From an uncultured Alphaproteobacteria bacterium (GTDB lineage: Bacteria; Pseudomonadota; Alphaproteobacteria; Caulobacterales; Caulobacteraceae): a stretch of 64,000 nt of DNA. The stretch spans positions 1-64,000 of the forward strand of contig CALETE010000081.1 of assembly GCA_937920085.1 (NCBI GenBank). Direction: 5' to 3'. Numbering within the stretch: position 1 is the stretch's first letter; the number at the start of each line of letters is the position of its first letter. The notes beneath the pieces were generated by a model. That model ran no database searches and had not been told where the DNA came from. It saw nothing but the letters and a program-made list of their open reading frames with translations. Of this stretch, positions 44,631 to 52,859 are shown piece by piece. The position numbers and the translations under genes are program-made.

Positions 44631-47414
44631 TCAGGCCGCTCCTTTCTTTTTAGTCTTGACGGACCCTGATGATTCGTGAGTCATTTTTATGTATAGTTCA
44701 AATAGTTTTTCGAGCCGCTCTGTATCGTTCTTAAATCTTCGCCCGATATATATGCGCTCAAGGACTTCATCGTTTGCGTCGTGTGCGCGGCGCAGATTGT
44801 CGGGCATTTTCTGCGGATCATAGAGGTCGGCGACTGACGCAGGAAAATGCGCCTCACGCGCAAGGAGAATATTTTCGGCACATTCATTGAGATCGGTTTT
44901 GTTTTTCTCTGTTAGGACCGGCAGCGGAAACGTATTCCAGCCAAGTGTGTTAGAGTAGGAAAAATCGGTCCGCATGCGAACACACACAGTTCCGATCCAA
45001 ACCCAATGGAGCCGCGACGCAATGAGCGACATATTCCATAGTGGAGCATCATAGAGCGCAAAGGCCTTCTCTTGAATTATACAATTTGGCTCAATCAGTC
45101 CGACTGGCAGATAAGGTCGATTTTCGGAGCTTATCCGTGGTACGATGATGCTGTAATTGATGGACGTGACCTGTTCTCTAAACCTGTGCGGTGTTGACGC
45201 GAGTTTTTGAGCTGCCGCGTCTTTGAGGGCAGCGCGGCGGGCCTCGGCGACTTTTTCTACGCGAGAAGCAATTTGGGGAATCTGACAAGCTTCACCAACC
45301 TCATCGTCCCCTATCCATATACATGCCCTAGGGGAATTAGAGATAAATTCTGTCGATCCATAGAACGGTCGAACAAAACGTCTAGCCTGAGGCGCTGCCG
45401 TGATAAGGTTTTGAGCCTCTTCATGAGGCATAATCAAAGCGGCACCATAGTATGGATGGTTGCCGAATTGCATGATGGCACGATCTAAACTCGGAATCGT
45501 GCGAGGAAAAACTTCCACATTTGGCCCATCGACGAGATAAGCATTTATATTTTCAGCTTCTTTAGCGATCATGCTCCCATTGTCGTCAACTGAAAACAGC
45601 CTCCGAACTCTGGGTGGATGGTTGGAAATACCAACGATCACAACTGTAACGCCTGCGTTATAATTCGCGAGATTTGCCCATTTGAATGACGTGTGGGCAA
45701 AAGCAATCTCGTGGTGAGTTTCAAAAATCAGCGGCCAAAGAATCGGCACCTGCTGGCCCTGACAGATGGAATTTGTAGACACCAACGCGGCCATTGAATT
45801 GGTCTTGGTGCCATAGTCGGCCGCCTTCATGAACCAACCCGCGACGTAGTCGAGTGATTTCCAACTTTTTGCTCTGCTCTCGAAGATAGATTTCAGATCA
45901 GATTTTTGCTCGTCAGATTGCCATTTACTTCCGAGGTAAGGTGGATTCCCACAGATATAGGTCTCACCACCTTCATTCTCGAAATCTATTTGAGGCTGGT
46001 CTAGCGGTGTGTGAAAAAGATCATCGGCGGTGAACTTCACCCCGCTGCCAGTCGGCGGACACACACTGAGCCAATCGAGGCGCAGCGCATTGCCGCAAGT
46101 GATCCAATTCTGCGCGTCCAGCGGAAGGAATGCAGCCAGCGCTTCCTTCTGACCGCGATAGAGCACATCGCATTGGTATTCGGCGATGATGAGCGCCAGC
46201 CGTGCGATCTCAGCAGGAAAGTCTCGAAGTTCAATTCCGCGAAAGTTGGTAAGCGGGATCTCCGAGCGCTGGTCTTCTTCGTCGCGCCTACGATTGATCT
46301 CGGCTTCAATCGCCCGCATTTCCTTGTAGGCGATCACCAGGAAATTGCCTGAACCGCACGCTGGGTCGAAGACCCGAATTTTCGCCATGCGCTTGCGCAG
46401 GTTCAGCAGCATGCGTGAATTGTCGGCGGCCTCATCTAGCTGGGCGCGCAGATCGTCGAGGAATAGCGGATTCAAGACCTTCAGGATGTTCGGCACGCTA
46501 GTGTAGTGCATACCGAGCGCGCCGCGCTCGTCGTCGTCCGCCACGGCCTGGATCATGCTGCCGAAGATATCGGGGTTGATCTTTTTCCAATCGAGCCCAC
46601 CGATGCTGATCAAGTACGAGCGGGCGATTTTGCTAAAGCGCGGCACTTCCGTGCCGCCGGAGAAGAGCCCGCCGTTCACATAGGGGAAAGCGTCCGCCCA
46701 TCGCGGCAACTTTGACGCCGCGCGATCTTCGGGCTTGATGTTCATGGCGTGAAATAGCGTGCTGATGACCTCGTGCGTGTTGGACGAATCCCGTTCGCTC
46801 ATACGGTCGATAGTGCCGGTGAACAGCCCCGCGCCATTGAAGATGTCGGTGTCTTCGGCGAAGAAACAAAAAATAAGCCGCGCCATGAAGTGGTTCATGT
46901 CGTGGCGGCGCTCGGGCTTCGCCCAATCGGGATTGTCTTTCAGCAGCTCGACATAGAGCCGATTGAGGCGGCTCGTAGCCCGGATATCGAAAGAGCTTTC
47001 CCGGATTTGCTTGACGGTGGTGATGCCTGCTAGCGGCAGGAAGAACCCGAAATGGTCGGGGAACTGGACATAGTTGCAGGCGACGGCTTCACCGGTGGTT
47101 AGGTCCTCGGCTTGGAACGTGTCGCCGTCTGTAGCGAGAATGAATCGAGCTTTCGCCGAATTGGTCTTTGGGCTCTCACGTAGGGCTTTGAGAGAATTAT
47201 CGACCTCGCCCGCGTCGCAAGCGAGGATGTGGATATGGCTGCGTTGCAGCACCGCGCCGGCGATATCGGTGCCGTTGGTAGCGCCAGCCCGAAGGCGCTT
47301 CAGGGTCGTTTCCTTGTTTCCAAACGCTGCGAGGAACGCATAGGGGAATTCCACCGCATCGAAAGGTGCGGCGGCGAGATCAGATATTGCCTCTTCAATT
47401 TCGACCGCGTTCAT
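44631..47414 (-). CDS. Class I SAM-dependent DNA methyltransferase (N6-adenine type)
   Basis: A 927-residue methyltransferase, first gene of the six-gene operon. SAM motif I is FDPACGSGNFLVIAYKEM near residue 350 and the catalytic motif IV is CGNPPYLGSKW near residue 488, an order and sequence typical of gamma-class adenine methylases such as MmeI-like enzymes. Residues 1-340 contain the family block FFAEDTDIFNGAGLFT. Residues beyond about 640 are likely to recognise the target. I see no D-x(n)-E-x-K endonuclease motif at the N terminus, so it may lack its own nuclease. It has no strong ribosome binding site; the 171-base upstream gap should hold the promoter. Confidence 0.85.
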   Translation of the reverse strand: MNAVEIEEAISDLAAAPFDAVEFPYAFLAAFGNKETTLKRLRAGATNGTDIAGAVLQRSHIHILACDAGEVDNSLKALRESPKTNSAKARFILATDGDTFQAEDLTTGEAVACNYVQFPDHFGFFLPLAGITTVKQIRESSFDIRATSRLNRLYVELLKDNPDWAKPERRHDMNHFMARLIFCFFAEDTDIFNGAGLFTGTIDRMSERDSSNTHEVISTLFHAMNIKPEDRAASKLPRWADAFPYVNGGLFSGGTEVPRFSKIARSYLISIGGLDWKKINPDIFGSMIQAVADDDERGALGMHYTSVPNILKVLNPLFLDDLRAQLDEAADNSRMLLNLRKRMAKIRVFDPACGSGNFLVIAYKEMRAIEAEINRRRDEEDQRSEIPLTNFRGIELRDFPAEIARLALIIAEYQCDVLYRGQKEALAAFLPLDAQNWITCGNALRLDWLSVCPPTGSGVKFTADDLFHTPLDQPQIDFENEGGETYICGNPPYLGSKWQSDEQKSDLKSIFESRAKSWKSLDYVAGWFMKAADYGTKTNSMAALVSTNSICQGQQVPILWPLIFETHHEIAFAHTSFKWANLANYNAGVTVVIVGISNHPPRVRRLFSVDDNGSMIAKEAENINAYLVDGPNVEVFPRTIPSLDRAIMQFGNHPYYGAALIMPHEEAQNLITAAPQARRFVRPFYGSTEFISNSPRACIWIGDDEVGEACQIPQIASRVEKVAEARRAALKDAAAQKLASTPHRFREQVTSINYSIIVPRISSENRPYLPVGLIEPNCIIQEKAFALYDAPLWNMSLIASRLHWVWIGTVCVRMRTDFSYSNTLGWNTFPLPVLTEKNKTDLNECAENILLAREAHFPASVADLYDPQKMPDNLRRAHDANDEVLERIYIGRRFKNDTERLEKLFELYIKMTHESSGSVKTKKKGAA

Positions 47415-47585
47415 CGCAGTGTTACCCGTTAATTCTGGCGCGCGTCACTAACTCTTAATCAAGGAGTTATTGTGAACAATTGAAACTAAGTTTGCTGACC
47501 GTAGATGAATGCTAATCTGCTGTCACGGATTGCGCTTACCCTCCCAATTTTTATCCACAATTCGCCTCCCTACAACTGATTCGGA

Positions 47586-48476
47586 TCACGGGGCGCTCCC
47601 GGATTGGCGTTCCAGAAACTCTACGGCCTTCGACGCCGCGCTAGCGGCGGCGAAGATCGCCTTCTTGTCGGCTTTGAGCACCGATAGCCAGGAAGTTAGG
47701 TACTGGGCGTGATCGAGTCTCGGCTCCAGCGTAATGCCAAGCGCTGCGCAGAGGAAGGCGGCCCCTAGCTCTGCGACCAGCTCTTCCATGGCGTAGGCGT
47801 CATCGCCGAAGCGCTTGCCGAGGGTGCGATTGCAGCGCTGCTCCGGCGAGGTCCAGTGGGTCAGTTCATGCAGGAGGGTCGAGTAGTAGGACTCCTGCGC
47901 AGTGCTGGTGGCAGTGCCAACAAATGCCGCGCGGTCGGGAAGCTGGATACTGTCGGTCGAGGGCCGGTAGTAGGCCCGAGTTCCGCCATGGGCGATGATG
48001 GCCCCGGTTGCTCTGACAAAGGCCTCGGCGGCGTCAATCGGCTCGATCTCGGGGAGGTCGCTAGCGGGCTCGGCATTGAAGCCCTCCACCTGTTCGGCAG
48101 CGAAGACCGGTGTGGCGCGGGCAAAGAGTCGGGTTTCAGATTCGGCGTCGGCCCCATCCTCGGCGCGGGCGTATTCCAGTTCCTTGTAGAACACGACGTA
48201 GGAGGATTTCTCGCCCTTGCGGACCTGAGCGCCTGCCTCGGACCATTGGCGATAGGTTCCCCAGATGCCAGAGCTGAAGCCGCAAGCCTGGGATGCCGCC
48301 CACAAGGCCACAATGTTCACGCCGCGATAGGCCTTCTTGGAGGCGATGTTGGTCGGGCGGGACACCATGCCGCCGCCCTGATGCCAGGGGAGCTGGAAGT
48401 CGCCAGCGCCTTGTTCGATGGAGGTGATGATCTGGTTGGTGATGTGCTGATGAATGTCGAACCGATCTTTTGTCAT
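47586..48476 (-). CDS. ArdC-like antirestriction protein with zincin-type domain
   Basis: A two-part protein of 296 residues. The N-terminal ssDNA-binding ArdC domain is visible as LPWHQGGGMVSRPTNIASKK then YRGVNIVALWAASQACGFSS and WGTYRQWSEAGAQVRKGEKS. The C-terminal zincin metallopeptidase motif HELTHW lies at about residue 201, with EELVAELGAAFL supplying the third ligand. ArdC protects incoming mobile DNA from restriction during conjugative transfer. Its place between the methylase operon and the mobilization genes fits that job. The leader is shared with the small operon at 36788. Confidence 0.88.
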   Translation of the reverse strand: MTKDRFDIHQHITNQIITSIEQGAGDFQLPWHQGGGMVSRPTNIASKKAYRGVNIVALWAASQACGFSSGIWGTYRQWSEAGAQVRKGEKSSYVVFYKELEYARAEDGADAESETRLFARATPVFAAEQVEGFNAEPASDLPEIEPIDAAEAFVRATGAIIAHGGTRAYYRPSTDSIQLPDRAAFVGTATSTAQESYYSTLLHELTHWTSPEQRCNRTLGKRFGDDAYAMEELVAELGAAFLCAALGITLEPRLDHAQYLTSWLSVLKADKKAIFAAASAASKAVEFLERQSGSAP

Positions 48477-48800
48477 GGCCTTGCCCCTGTTTTGGGAGGC
48501 CGCGTGATTGCGACCTCATGGGGCGGCTCTGGCCGGACGGGTTAGGCTTGGAATCAAACGCCCTTGGCCGGTGGGCCGGGGCGGAGCTGCACAATCGAAA
48601 CGTCAGTGAAGTGCGGAAGCGAGCCGCGTTGAGGCTAAGCCGCGTTCGGCCACAAAGCCCCATGAAGTGAGGTCGCCCTTACGCGCCACACAGGGGCACG
48701 GGTGACCATGGCGATATCGGTGACTATCATGATCTTCTTCTTCATCACCATCGTCACCATCGTCACCACCATGGTGGCGGTGCGAGTTCGCTGCTTGAAT
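48477..48800. other. Intergenic region upstream of ardC, with shared leader motif and a His-rich open stretch
   Basis: A 324-base gap. A stem GAGG-CGC/GCG-CCTC lies at 48498-48519, and the block GCGGAGCTGCAC ... GGAAGCGAGC ... GTTGA at 48581-48631 recurs upstream of the gene at 36788. Around 48743-48772 a run of CAT/CAC codons would encode a His-rich segment in one frame, but no start codon serves it. I find no gene. Confidence 0.55.
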
Positions 48801-49391
48801 TCAGGAGCGGGCAAAGGCCAGCAAAGGACCAATGTCGTGTCCATCTGCCGCACGCAAGGCGGTGACATAGCTGCGCCGCAGATCGTCGGTGGCGACCAGA
48901 TTGCCGCTTCCCCAGCTCATGCGGGGCCTGCCCAAGCGGACGGCCAGCAGGTCGGCGGCCAGGCGGGAGAAACGTCCATTGCCGTTCGGAAATGGGTGAA
49001 TGAATACGAGTCGGTGATGGAATCGGACGACGATTTCATCGGGGGAAAAGGTCGCGTTTTCGATCCAGTAGCGGACGTCGTCGAGCAGTTGGCGAAGATC
49101 CTGCTCGATGCGCCAAGCCTCAACTCCGATGTTTCGAGGCGTCCTGCGAAATTGGCCTGCCCACCGCCAAACGTCCTTGAACATTCGTTGGTGAAGCCGC
49201 TTCAAGAAGACCTCGTCCAGCACGTCCCGCTTGCGGGAGAATGCCCAGCGGTCGGCATCGGCAATCCCGATCTGTTCGACCTCATTCAGTTCGCGCCGAA
49301 GCGTGATGTAGGTCGGGATTAGCGCATCGCGTTCCTCCGGGGTAAGCGGGGTCGCGGCCTCGTCTTCGGCGTCAATGAGCGGGTCTGTCAT
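48801..49391 (-). CDS. Fic-domain protein, mobile mystery protein B
   Basis: A Fic/Doc-fold AMP transferase of 196 residues. The active-site motif is HPFPNGNGR near residue 130 (family consensus HxFx[D/N]GNGR), with the N-terminal family segment RRELNEVEQIGIADADRWAF. It forms an operon with the XRE protein just upstream, overlapping by four bases, the known MmpA/MmpB arrangement. Fic enzymes usually AMPylate a target protein and can act as toxins. The upstream regulator would be the antitoxin or repressor; the toxin-antitoxin reading is inference. Confidence 0.88.
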   Translation of the reverse strand: MTDPLIDAEDEAATPLTPEERDALIPTYITLRRELNEVEQIGIADADRWAFSRKRDVLDEVFLKRLHQRMFKDVWRWAGQFRRTPRNIGVEAWRIEQDLRQLLDDVRYWIENATFSPDEIVVRFHHRLVFIHPFPNGNGRFSRLAADLLAVRLGRPRMSWGSGNLVATDDLRRSYVTALRAADGHDIGPLLAFARS

Positions 49392-49849
49392 GGCTCATCC
49401 CATAGCCGCCGGGGGTTGCCGGCGAGCAATGCCGACACAAGGCGTTCGCGCTCCTGTTTCAGGTCGGGCTTGGTCAAAGCCTGGTTTTCCAGCCGCATAG
49501 TGTGATGGACGCGCGCCAGCTCACGGTCGGCGATTTCAGCCGCCCGCTCATGCACCATGTCGTCAAGGGAGGTCGTCGGAACGAACGCATAGACAAGGCT
49601 GCAGCCAAGCTCTTCGGCGGCCTGTCGCAGCGATTTCAGCGTCACCGATCCCTCGATTTCCGCGCGCTCCAGCTTGGTGATACGCGACTGGTCCACGCCA
49701 ATCCGTTTGGCGAGCTGACCGGTGGTCATGCCGAGCGCATCGCGGATGGCGCGCACCCAACCGCGCGGCGGTCGAACGAATGCAGCCGACTCCCGAAGGG
49801 GGTTCAGGCGTTCGTCGAGATGCTTCCTTGCGAGTTCGACCTGTTTCAT
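49388..49849 (-). CDS. XRE-family regulator, mobile mystery protein A
   Basis: A 153-residue DNA-binding protein. The XRE helix-turn-helix covers about residues 34-70 (IRDALGMTTGQLAKRIGVDQ, then SRITKLE), and the family N terminus LARKHLDERL is present. It is co-transcribed with the Fic gene and probably represses the pair. An inverted repeat AATAAGG/CCTTATT at 49882-49905, next to a TTGACA box at 49906-49911 on the minus strand, is a plausible operator-promoter. The RNA leader is short and AT-rich. Confidence 0.85.
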   Translation of the reverse strand: MKQVELARKHLDERLNPLRESAAFVRPPRGWVRAIRDALGMTTGQLAKRIGVDQSRITKLERAEIEGSVTLKSLRQAAEELGCSLVYAFVPTTSLDDMVHERAAEIADRELARVHHTMRLENQALTKPDLKQERERLVSALLAGNPRRLWDEP

Positions 49850-49881
49850 ATGATGACTTGTATGGCATTATTGAACCTCAT

Positions 49882-49911
49882 AATAAGGCTATATAAGTCC
49901 TTATTTGTCAA
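49882..49911 (-). promoter_or_regulatory. Putative promoter-operator of the MmpA/MmpB operon
   Basis: TTGACA (minus strand, 49906-49911) is a consensus -35 box; the AT-rich 25 bases downstream include TATATA and TATTAT as candidate -10 elements, though spacing is not ideal. The perfect 7-bp inverted repeat AATAAGG ... CCTTATT overlaps this, as expected for autoregulation by the XRE protein. Confidence 0.5.
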
Positions 49912-49956
49912 TATTTTTATGACACATAAGTCATTAAAAATAACTGCTCGGGGGTC

Positions 49957-50026
49957 TCAGGGGGTGTGCCAAACGCCCCTGACAGGGTTCAAGGGAGGGC
50001 TCCCTTTATCGCTGCAATGCAGCGAT
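49957..50026. repeat. Three consecutive stem-loops in the relaxase upstream region
   Basis: Perfect arms occur as TCAGGGG/CCCCTGA (49957-49963, 49976-49982), AAGGGAG/CTCCCTT (49991-49997, 50000-50006) and ATCGCTGCA/TGCAGCGAT (50008-50016, 50018-50026). Their closeness and location between mobile-element operons suggest a single-strand initiation or transfer-region structure, or a bidirectional terminator. No T-run follows them. Confidence 0.55.
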
Positions 50027-50133
50027 TTCGCAGGGGGTTACGGGGGAGAAGGTCCCCGGACCGGACTGCTATTCCACTACCAGAATGCGTGCAATTGTGG
50101 TACAATACGTGAACAAGTCGAAGAGCGAGCCCC

Positions 50134-50170
50134 GTGCACATTCGCCAGAATGTATAAGTGCACACCTGCT
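50134..50170 (+). other. Candidate origin of transfer (oriT, MOBQ-like)
   Basis: A perfect 6-bp inverted repeat ACATTC-GCCA-GAATGT (50138-50153) is followed directly by TAAGTGCACACCT (50155-50167). This resembles the RSF1010-type layout of a hairpin next to the nic sequence TAAGTGCGCCCT. Outer GTGCAC copies flank the hairpin. It lies 52 bases before the MobA/MobL gene. Nicking would be expected after TAAGTGCA by analogy. Confidence 0.55.
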
Positions 50171-50221
50171 AGCTTTCTTCTGCTCTCGTTCACATCTGGT
50201 AGGGTGAAAGGACGGTCCCTA

Positions 50222-51208
50222 TTGGCAGTCTATCACCTCAGACTCAAAGTCCATTCCCGCGCTCTTGGCCGCACTGCCCGAGAGGGTGGAGCAACGCGAC
50301 GCTCCGCGATTGCCGCCGCCGCGTACCGTTCCGGCGAACGCCTTTACGACGAGTCTCAGGGCAAGTGGTTCGCCTTTGACAAGCCTGACGTCGTCCACAC
50401 AGAAATCCTCGCGCCCGGTGCTGATGCACCTGCGTGGGTCTACGACCGAGAAGCCCTTTGGAACGCGGTCGAGAAAGCTGAGAAACGGCAAGACGCGCAG
50501 CTCTGTCGGGAGATCGAGCTGACGCTGCCGCGCGAGCTGACGCCCGAGGCGCGCATCGACCTGGTTCGGGAGTTTGTGCGCGACCAGTTCGTTAGCCGAG
50601 GGATGGTCGCCGATATCGCGGTTCATAACCCCGATGCGGCGGATGGGCGGGAACAGCCCCACGCCCATATACTCCTCACGCTCCGTCACCTTGACCCGTC
50701 AACTGCGACGGGCTTTGCGTCCACCAAGGACCGCGACTGGAATGAGCCGGAATCGATCATGCGCCTCGTGGCCGAGGCGCGGAAGCGATTCAACAACACG
50801 GGCCTGCCGGAAGACAAGGACGCGCTTCATGCGGCAGAGGCACAGCGCAATGTGAATGTCTGGCGCAGGGTTTGGGCGGAGTACGCCAACCGGGCGCTGG
50901 CTGATGCAGGCTCGTCGGCGCGGATCGACCACCGCACCCTTGAGGCCCAGGGGATCTTCCGCATCCCCCAAATCACCCTTGGCATCGCCCGGCATATCGA
51001 CCGGGCCTACAGCTATGTGCGCGAGCGGGTCACCCAATGGGTGTCGATCAAGAAGCGCGCTGACCTCCTGAAGGAGGCGGAGCATTACCAGCAGCGCGAC
51101 CCCGAGAAGTTGGCAGATTTCATAACGCGCCTATCTGAGATGGCGGAGAGCTTCGCCGATCAGTTCAAACGCGCCCCCCAAATGCCTGAGGCTGACTATG
51201 ACCGATAG
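50222..51208 (+). CDS. MobA/MobL family relaxase
   Basis: Nicks and covalently binds the transferred strand at oriT. With the TTG start at 50222 the protein begins AVYHLRLKVHSRALGRTARE and continues SAIAAAAYRSGERLYDE, the family N terminus; AAAGGA lies about 10 bases upstream. A catalytic Tyr is expected near YHL/YRSGERLYDE, and the metal-binding His pair is in REQPHAHILLTLR. The frame is open further upstream, to 49502, but that part is non-coding in character. The 328 residues lack the helicase domain of TraA, so unwinding must come from elsewhere. Confidence 0.88.
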   Translation: MAVYHLRLKVHSRALGRTAREGGATRRSAIAAAAYRSGERLYDESQGKWFAFDKPDVVHTEILAPGADAPAWVYDREALWNAVEKAEKRQDAQLCREIELTLPRELTPEARIDLVREFVRDQFVSRGMVADIAVHNPDAADGREQPHAHILLTLRHLDPSTATGFASTKDRDWNEPESIMRLVAEARKRFNNTGLPEDKDALHAAEAQRNVNVWRRVWAEYANRALADAGSSARIDHRTLEAQGIFRIPQITLGIARHIDRAYSYVRERVTQWVSIKKRADLLKEAEHYQQRDPEKLADFITRLSEMAESFADQFKRAPQMPEADYDR

Positions 51209-51683
51209 TGATTTTGACCAGGTGTTTGGACGCCGCCCCGAACCGAAGCAGAGCTTCGTTCAACGCGTCACCGGCGGCCAGACCACCAACGTTCACCCTG
51301 ACCCCATCGCCGCGATGACCGTGGAGGCGGCGACCAAACACCTCGCCGAGATGGGGTCCTACAAGGCTTTCGGATTTGTCCCCGCCGGGAACGTCAACCC
51401 GAGCTGCGAGGTACGCAGCTTTGTTGACGGCACGGACGTGTCTGACGGCGTGGTGTTCTTCTATCGGCTTCTGATGGAAATCGCCTTCACCGGGACTACC
51501 GAGCTGCGGCTTAAGCTGCCGGACAGCATTATCGTGGTGTCCGGTCGGAACTTGGAACCTCTGCGGCAGGCGCTGACGCGGCATACCGCCACGTACATTC
51601 AGCAATTCTCCAAACGAATTTGGTCCACCCAGATAGGGTCCGATGCGCCCCTAATTGAACGAATTGAAATTATCCGACCATAG
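51198..51683 (+). CDS. Mobilization-linked hypothetical protein, 161 residues
   Basis: Its ATG overlaps the relaxase stop by 11 bases, so translation is coupled. The product starts MTDSDFDQVFGRRPEPKQSF and has a compact central domain (VVFFYRLLMEIAFTGTTELR; PDSIIVVSGRNLEPLRQALT). No known motif is seen. Proteins of this kind are common downstream of MobA/MobL relaxases on alphaproteobacterial elements. An accessory role in the relaxosome is inferred from position only. Confidence 0.72.
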   Translation: MTDSDFDQVFGRRPEPKQSFVQRVTGGQTTNVHPDPIAAMTVEAATKHLAEMGSYKAFGFVPAGNVNPSCEVRSFVDGTDVSDGVVFFYRLLMEIAFTGTTELRLKLPDSIIVVSGRNLEPLRQALTRHTATYIQQFSKRIWSTQIGSDAPLIERIEIIRP

Positions 51684-51771
51684 CTTCGAATAGGTTCCAG
51701 ACATTCTGAAGATGCGCGTGATAGCATGCTTCCCACTATCTTAAAGCTCCGACAACTTGCCAGGCAGCGAT

Positions 51772-52761
51772 ATGGCCGACTCACCGAACGAGAGCAAAGG
51801 TCCGGCGGATCAACCAAATTTTGAAGGCGAGACCGCCGAGAGCGCGCCTCGGAAACCTCACAAAGGCGGAGTGCTAGATGTTTGGCAAAAGGTTGCAGAT
51901 GCTTCGCACCCTCAAATCAAAATCCTTGTTGAGAAAGCTATTGCCGCCACCGAGGCAGCAACAGGGATTGAATTATGGGACACTTACATCTTATTTAGTG
52001 TATCAGCTAAACTCAGATCACTAAACTTAAAGCCAATTGTTGATGGTAATATTTCAGACAAGGTCAAATCTATAATATTTGACATCATAGAGTATGAAAT
52101 AAAGAAAAATCAAGATCTGAAAGACTCCAAAACTAAGGAGCACAAAAAATTTGAAATCATCAGAGATATTAGTAATAATAATGTCTATTTAGTAAAACCT
52201 GTCGATTATCGGAATTCCGAGGAAAGAGAAGAGAGTATACCTGATAATGATACAGAAATATCTAATGATGGAGATGAGCTAAAATCGAGGCTATCTCAAA
52301 TGGATGCTTACGCAAAAGAGCATCCAGAATTACGCCCGTCGGAATACGTGCCATTTTTCTTCCCAGAAATCCGTCAAATCAGATTGGCGACACAAACCTC
52401 TGAGCGCCAGGATGCTGCCGCGCCGGATGTAGCCCCGGCGACATGGGCAACAGACAAGCAGCCAGTCGATACACCTCCAGCTTTCATCCAGCGTCACTAC
52501 GAGCCATGGCTCGGCAAGGGGTTAGCCCGGCCTGACATAAAACGTCTAGACCCGCAGCTCTATGTCGCGCTGTCGAATTGGCTGCGCAACAATGAGATGC
52601 CTGCCGACCTCGATCTGCCCACGCTCAAGGAAAAGAACGACAGATGGGTGGCAAAGATTGAAGCAGAAGGTCGGCCTAACATGGGTCAGCTTCCCGCGAG
52701 CGAGGCGTCTCTTATCCGAGGCCTTATTAGTCGAAGGCGTCGCCTCGATCAGGAACGATAA
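51772..52761 (+). CDS. Hypothetical protein with an AT-rich central segment
   Basis: A 329-residue protein. The C-terminal 70 residues (HYEPWLGKGLARPDIKRLDPQ; RPNMGQLPASEASLIRGLIS) have the GC-rich style of the island. Residues about 65-195 are Lys/Asn/Ile-rich (KKNQDLKDSKTKEHKKFEII; ISNNNVYLVKP) with AT-rich codons, unlike both ends. No motif is recognised. ATG 51772 is preferred to TTG 51757. A mosaic origin is likely. Confidence 0.65.
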   Translation: MADSPNESKGPADQPNFEGETAESAPRKPHKGGVLDVWQKVADASHPQIKILVEKAIAATEAATGIELWDTYILFSVSAKLRSLNLKPIVDGNISDKVKSIIFDIIEYEIKKNQDLKDSKTKEHKKFEIIRDISNNNVYLVKPVDYRNSEEREESIPDNDTEISNDGDELKSRLSQMDAYAKEHPELRPSEYVPFFFPEIRQIRLATQTSERQDAAAPDVAPATWATDKQPVDTPPAFIQRHYEPWLGKGLARPDIKRLDPQLYVALSNWLRNNEMPADLDLPTLKEKNDRWVAKIEAEGRPNMGQLPASEASLIRGLISRRRRLDQER

Positions 52762-52859
52762 ATTTGTGCAACATTTGATGTTGACGTAACCGTCTATCGG
52801 CCCCACCTTCCATCCGTGCCCAGCATTCCCGGGCACGTATTGGACAAATGGAGCCGTCC

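Noticed and set aside
37839..47414. Known BREX or DISARM system
   Set aside because: No PglZ, BrxC or BrxL for BREX; no DUF1998 (DrmB) or phospholipase-D (DrmC) for DISARM.
48743..48772. His-rich coding segment (CAT/CAC run)
   Set aside because: The frame has no start codon after the upstream stop at 48670 and no ribosome binding site; probably chance low complexity.
49502..50221. Upstream extension of the relaxase frame
   Set aside because: The extension runs through the MmpA gene, stem-loops and oriT-like site; the family N terminus begins at TTG 50222.
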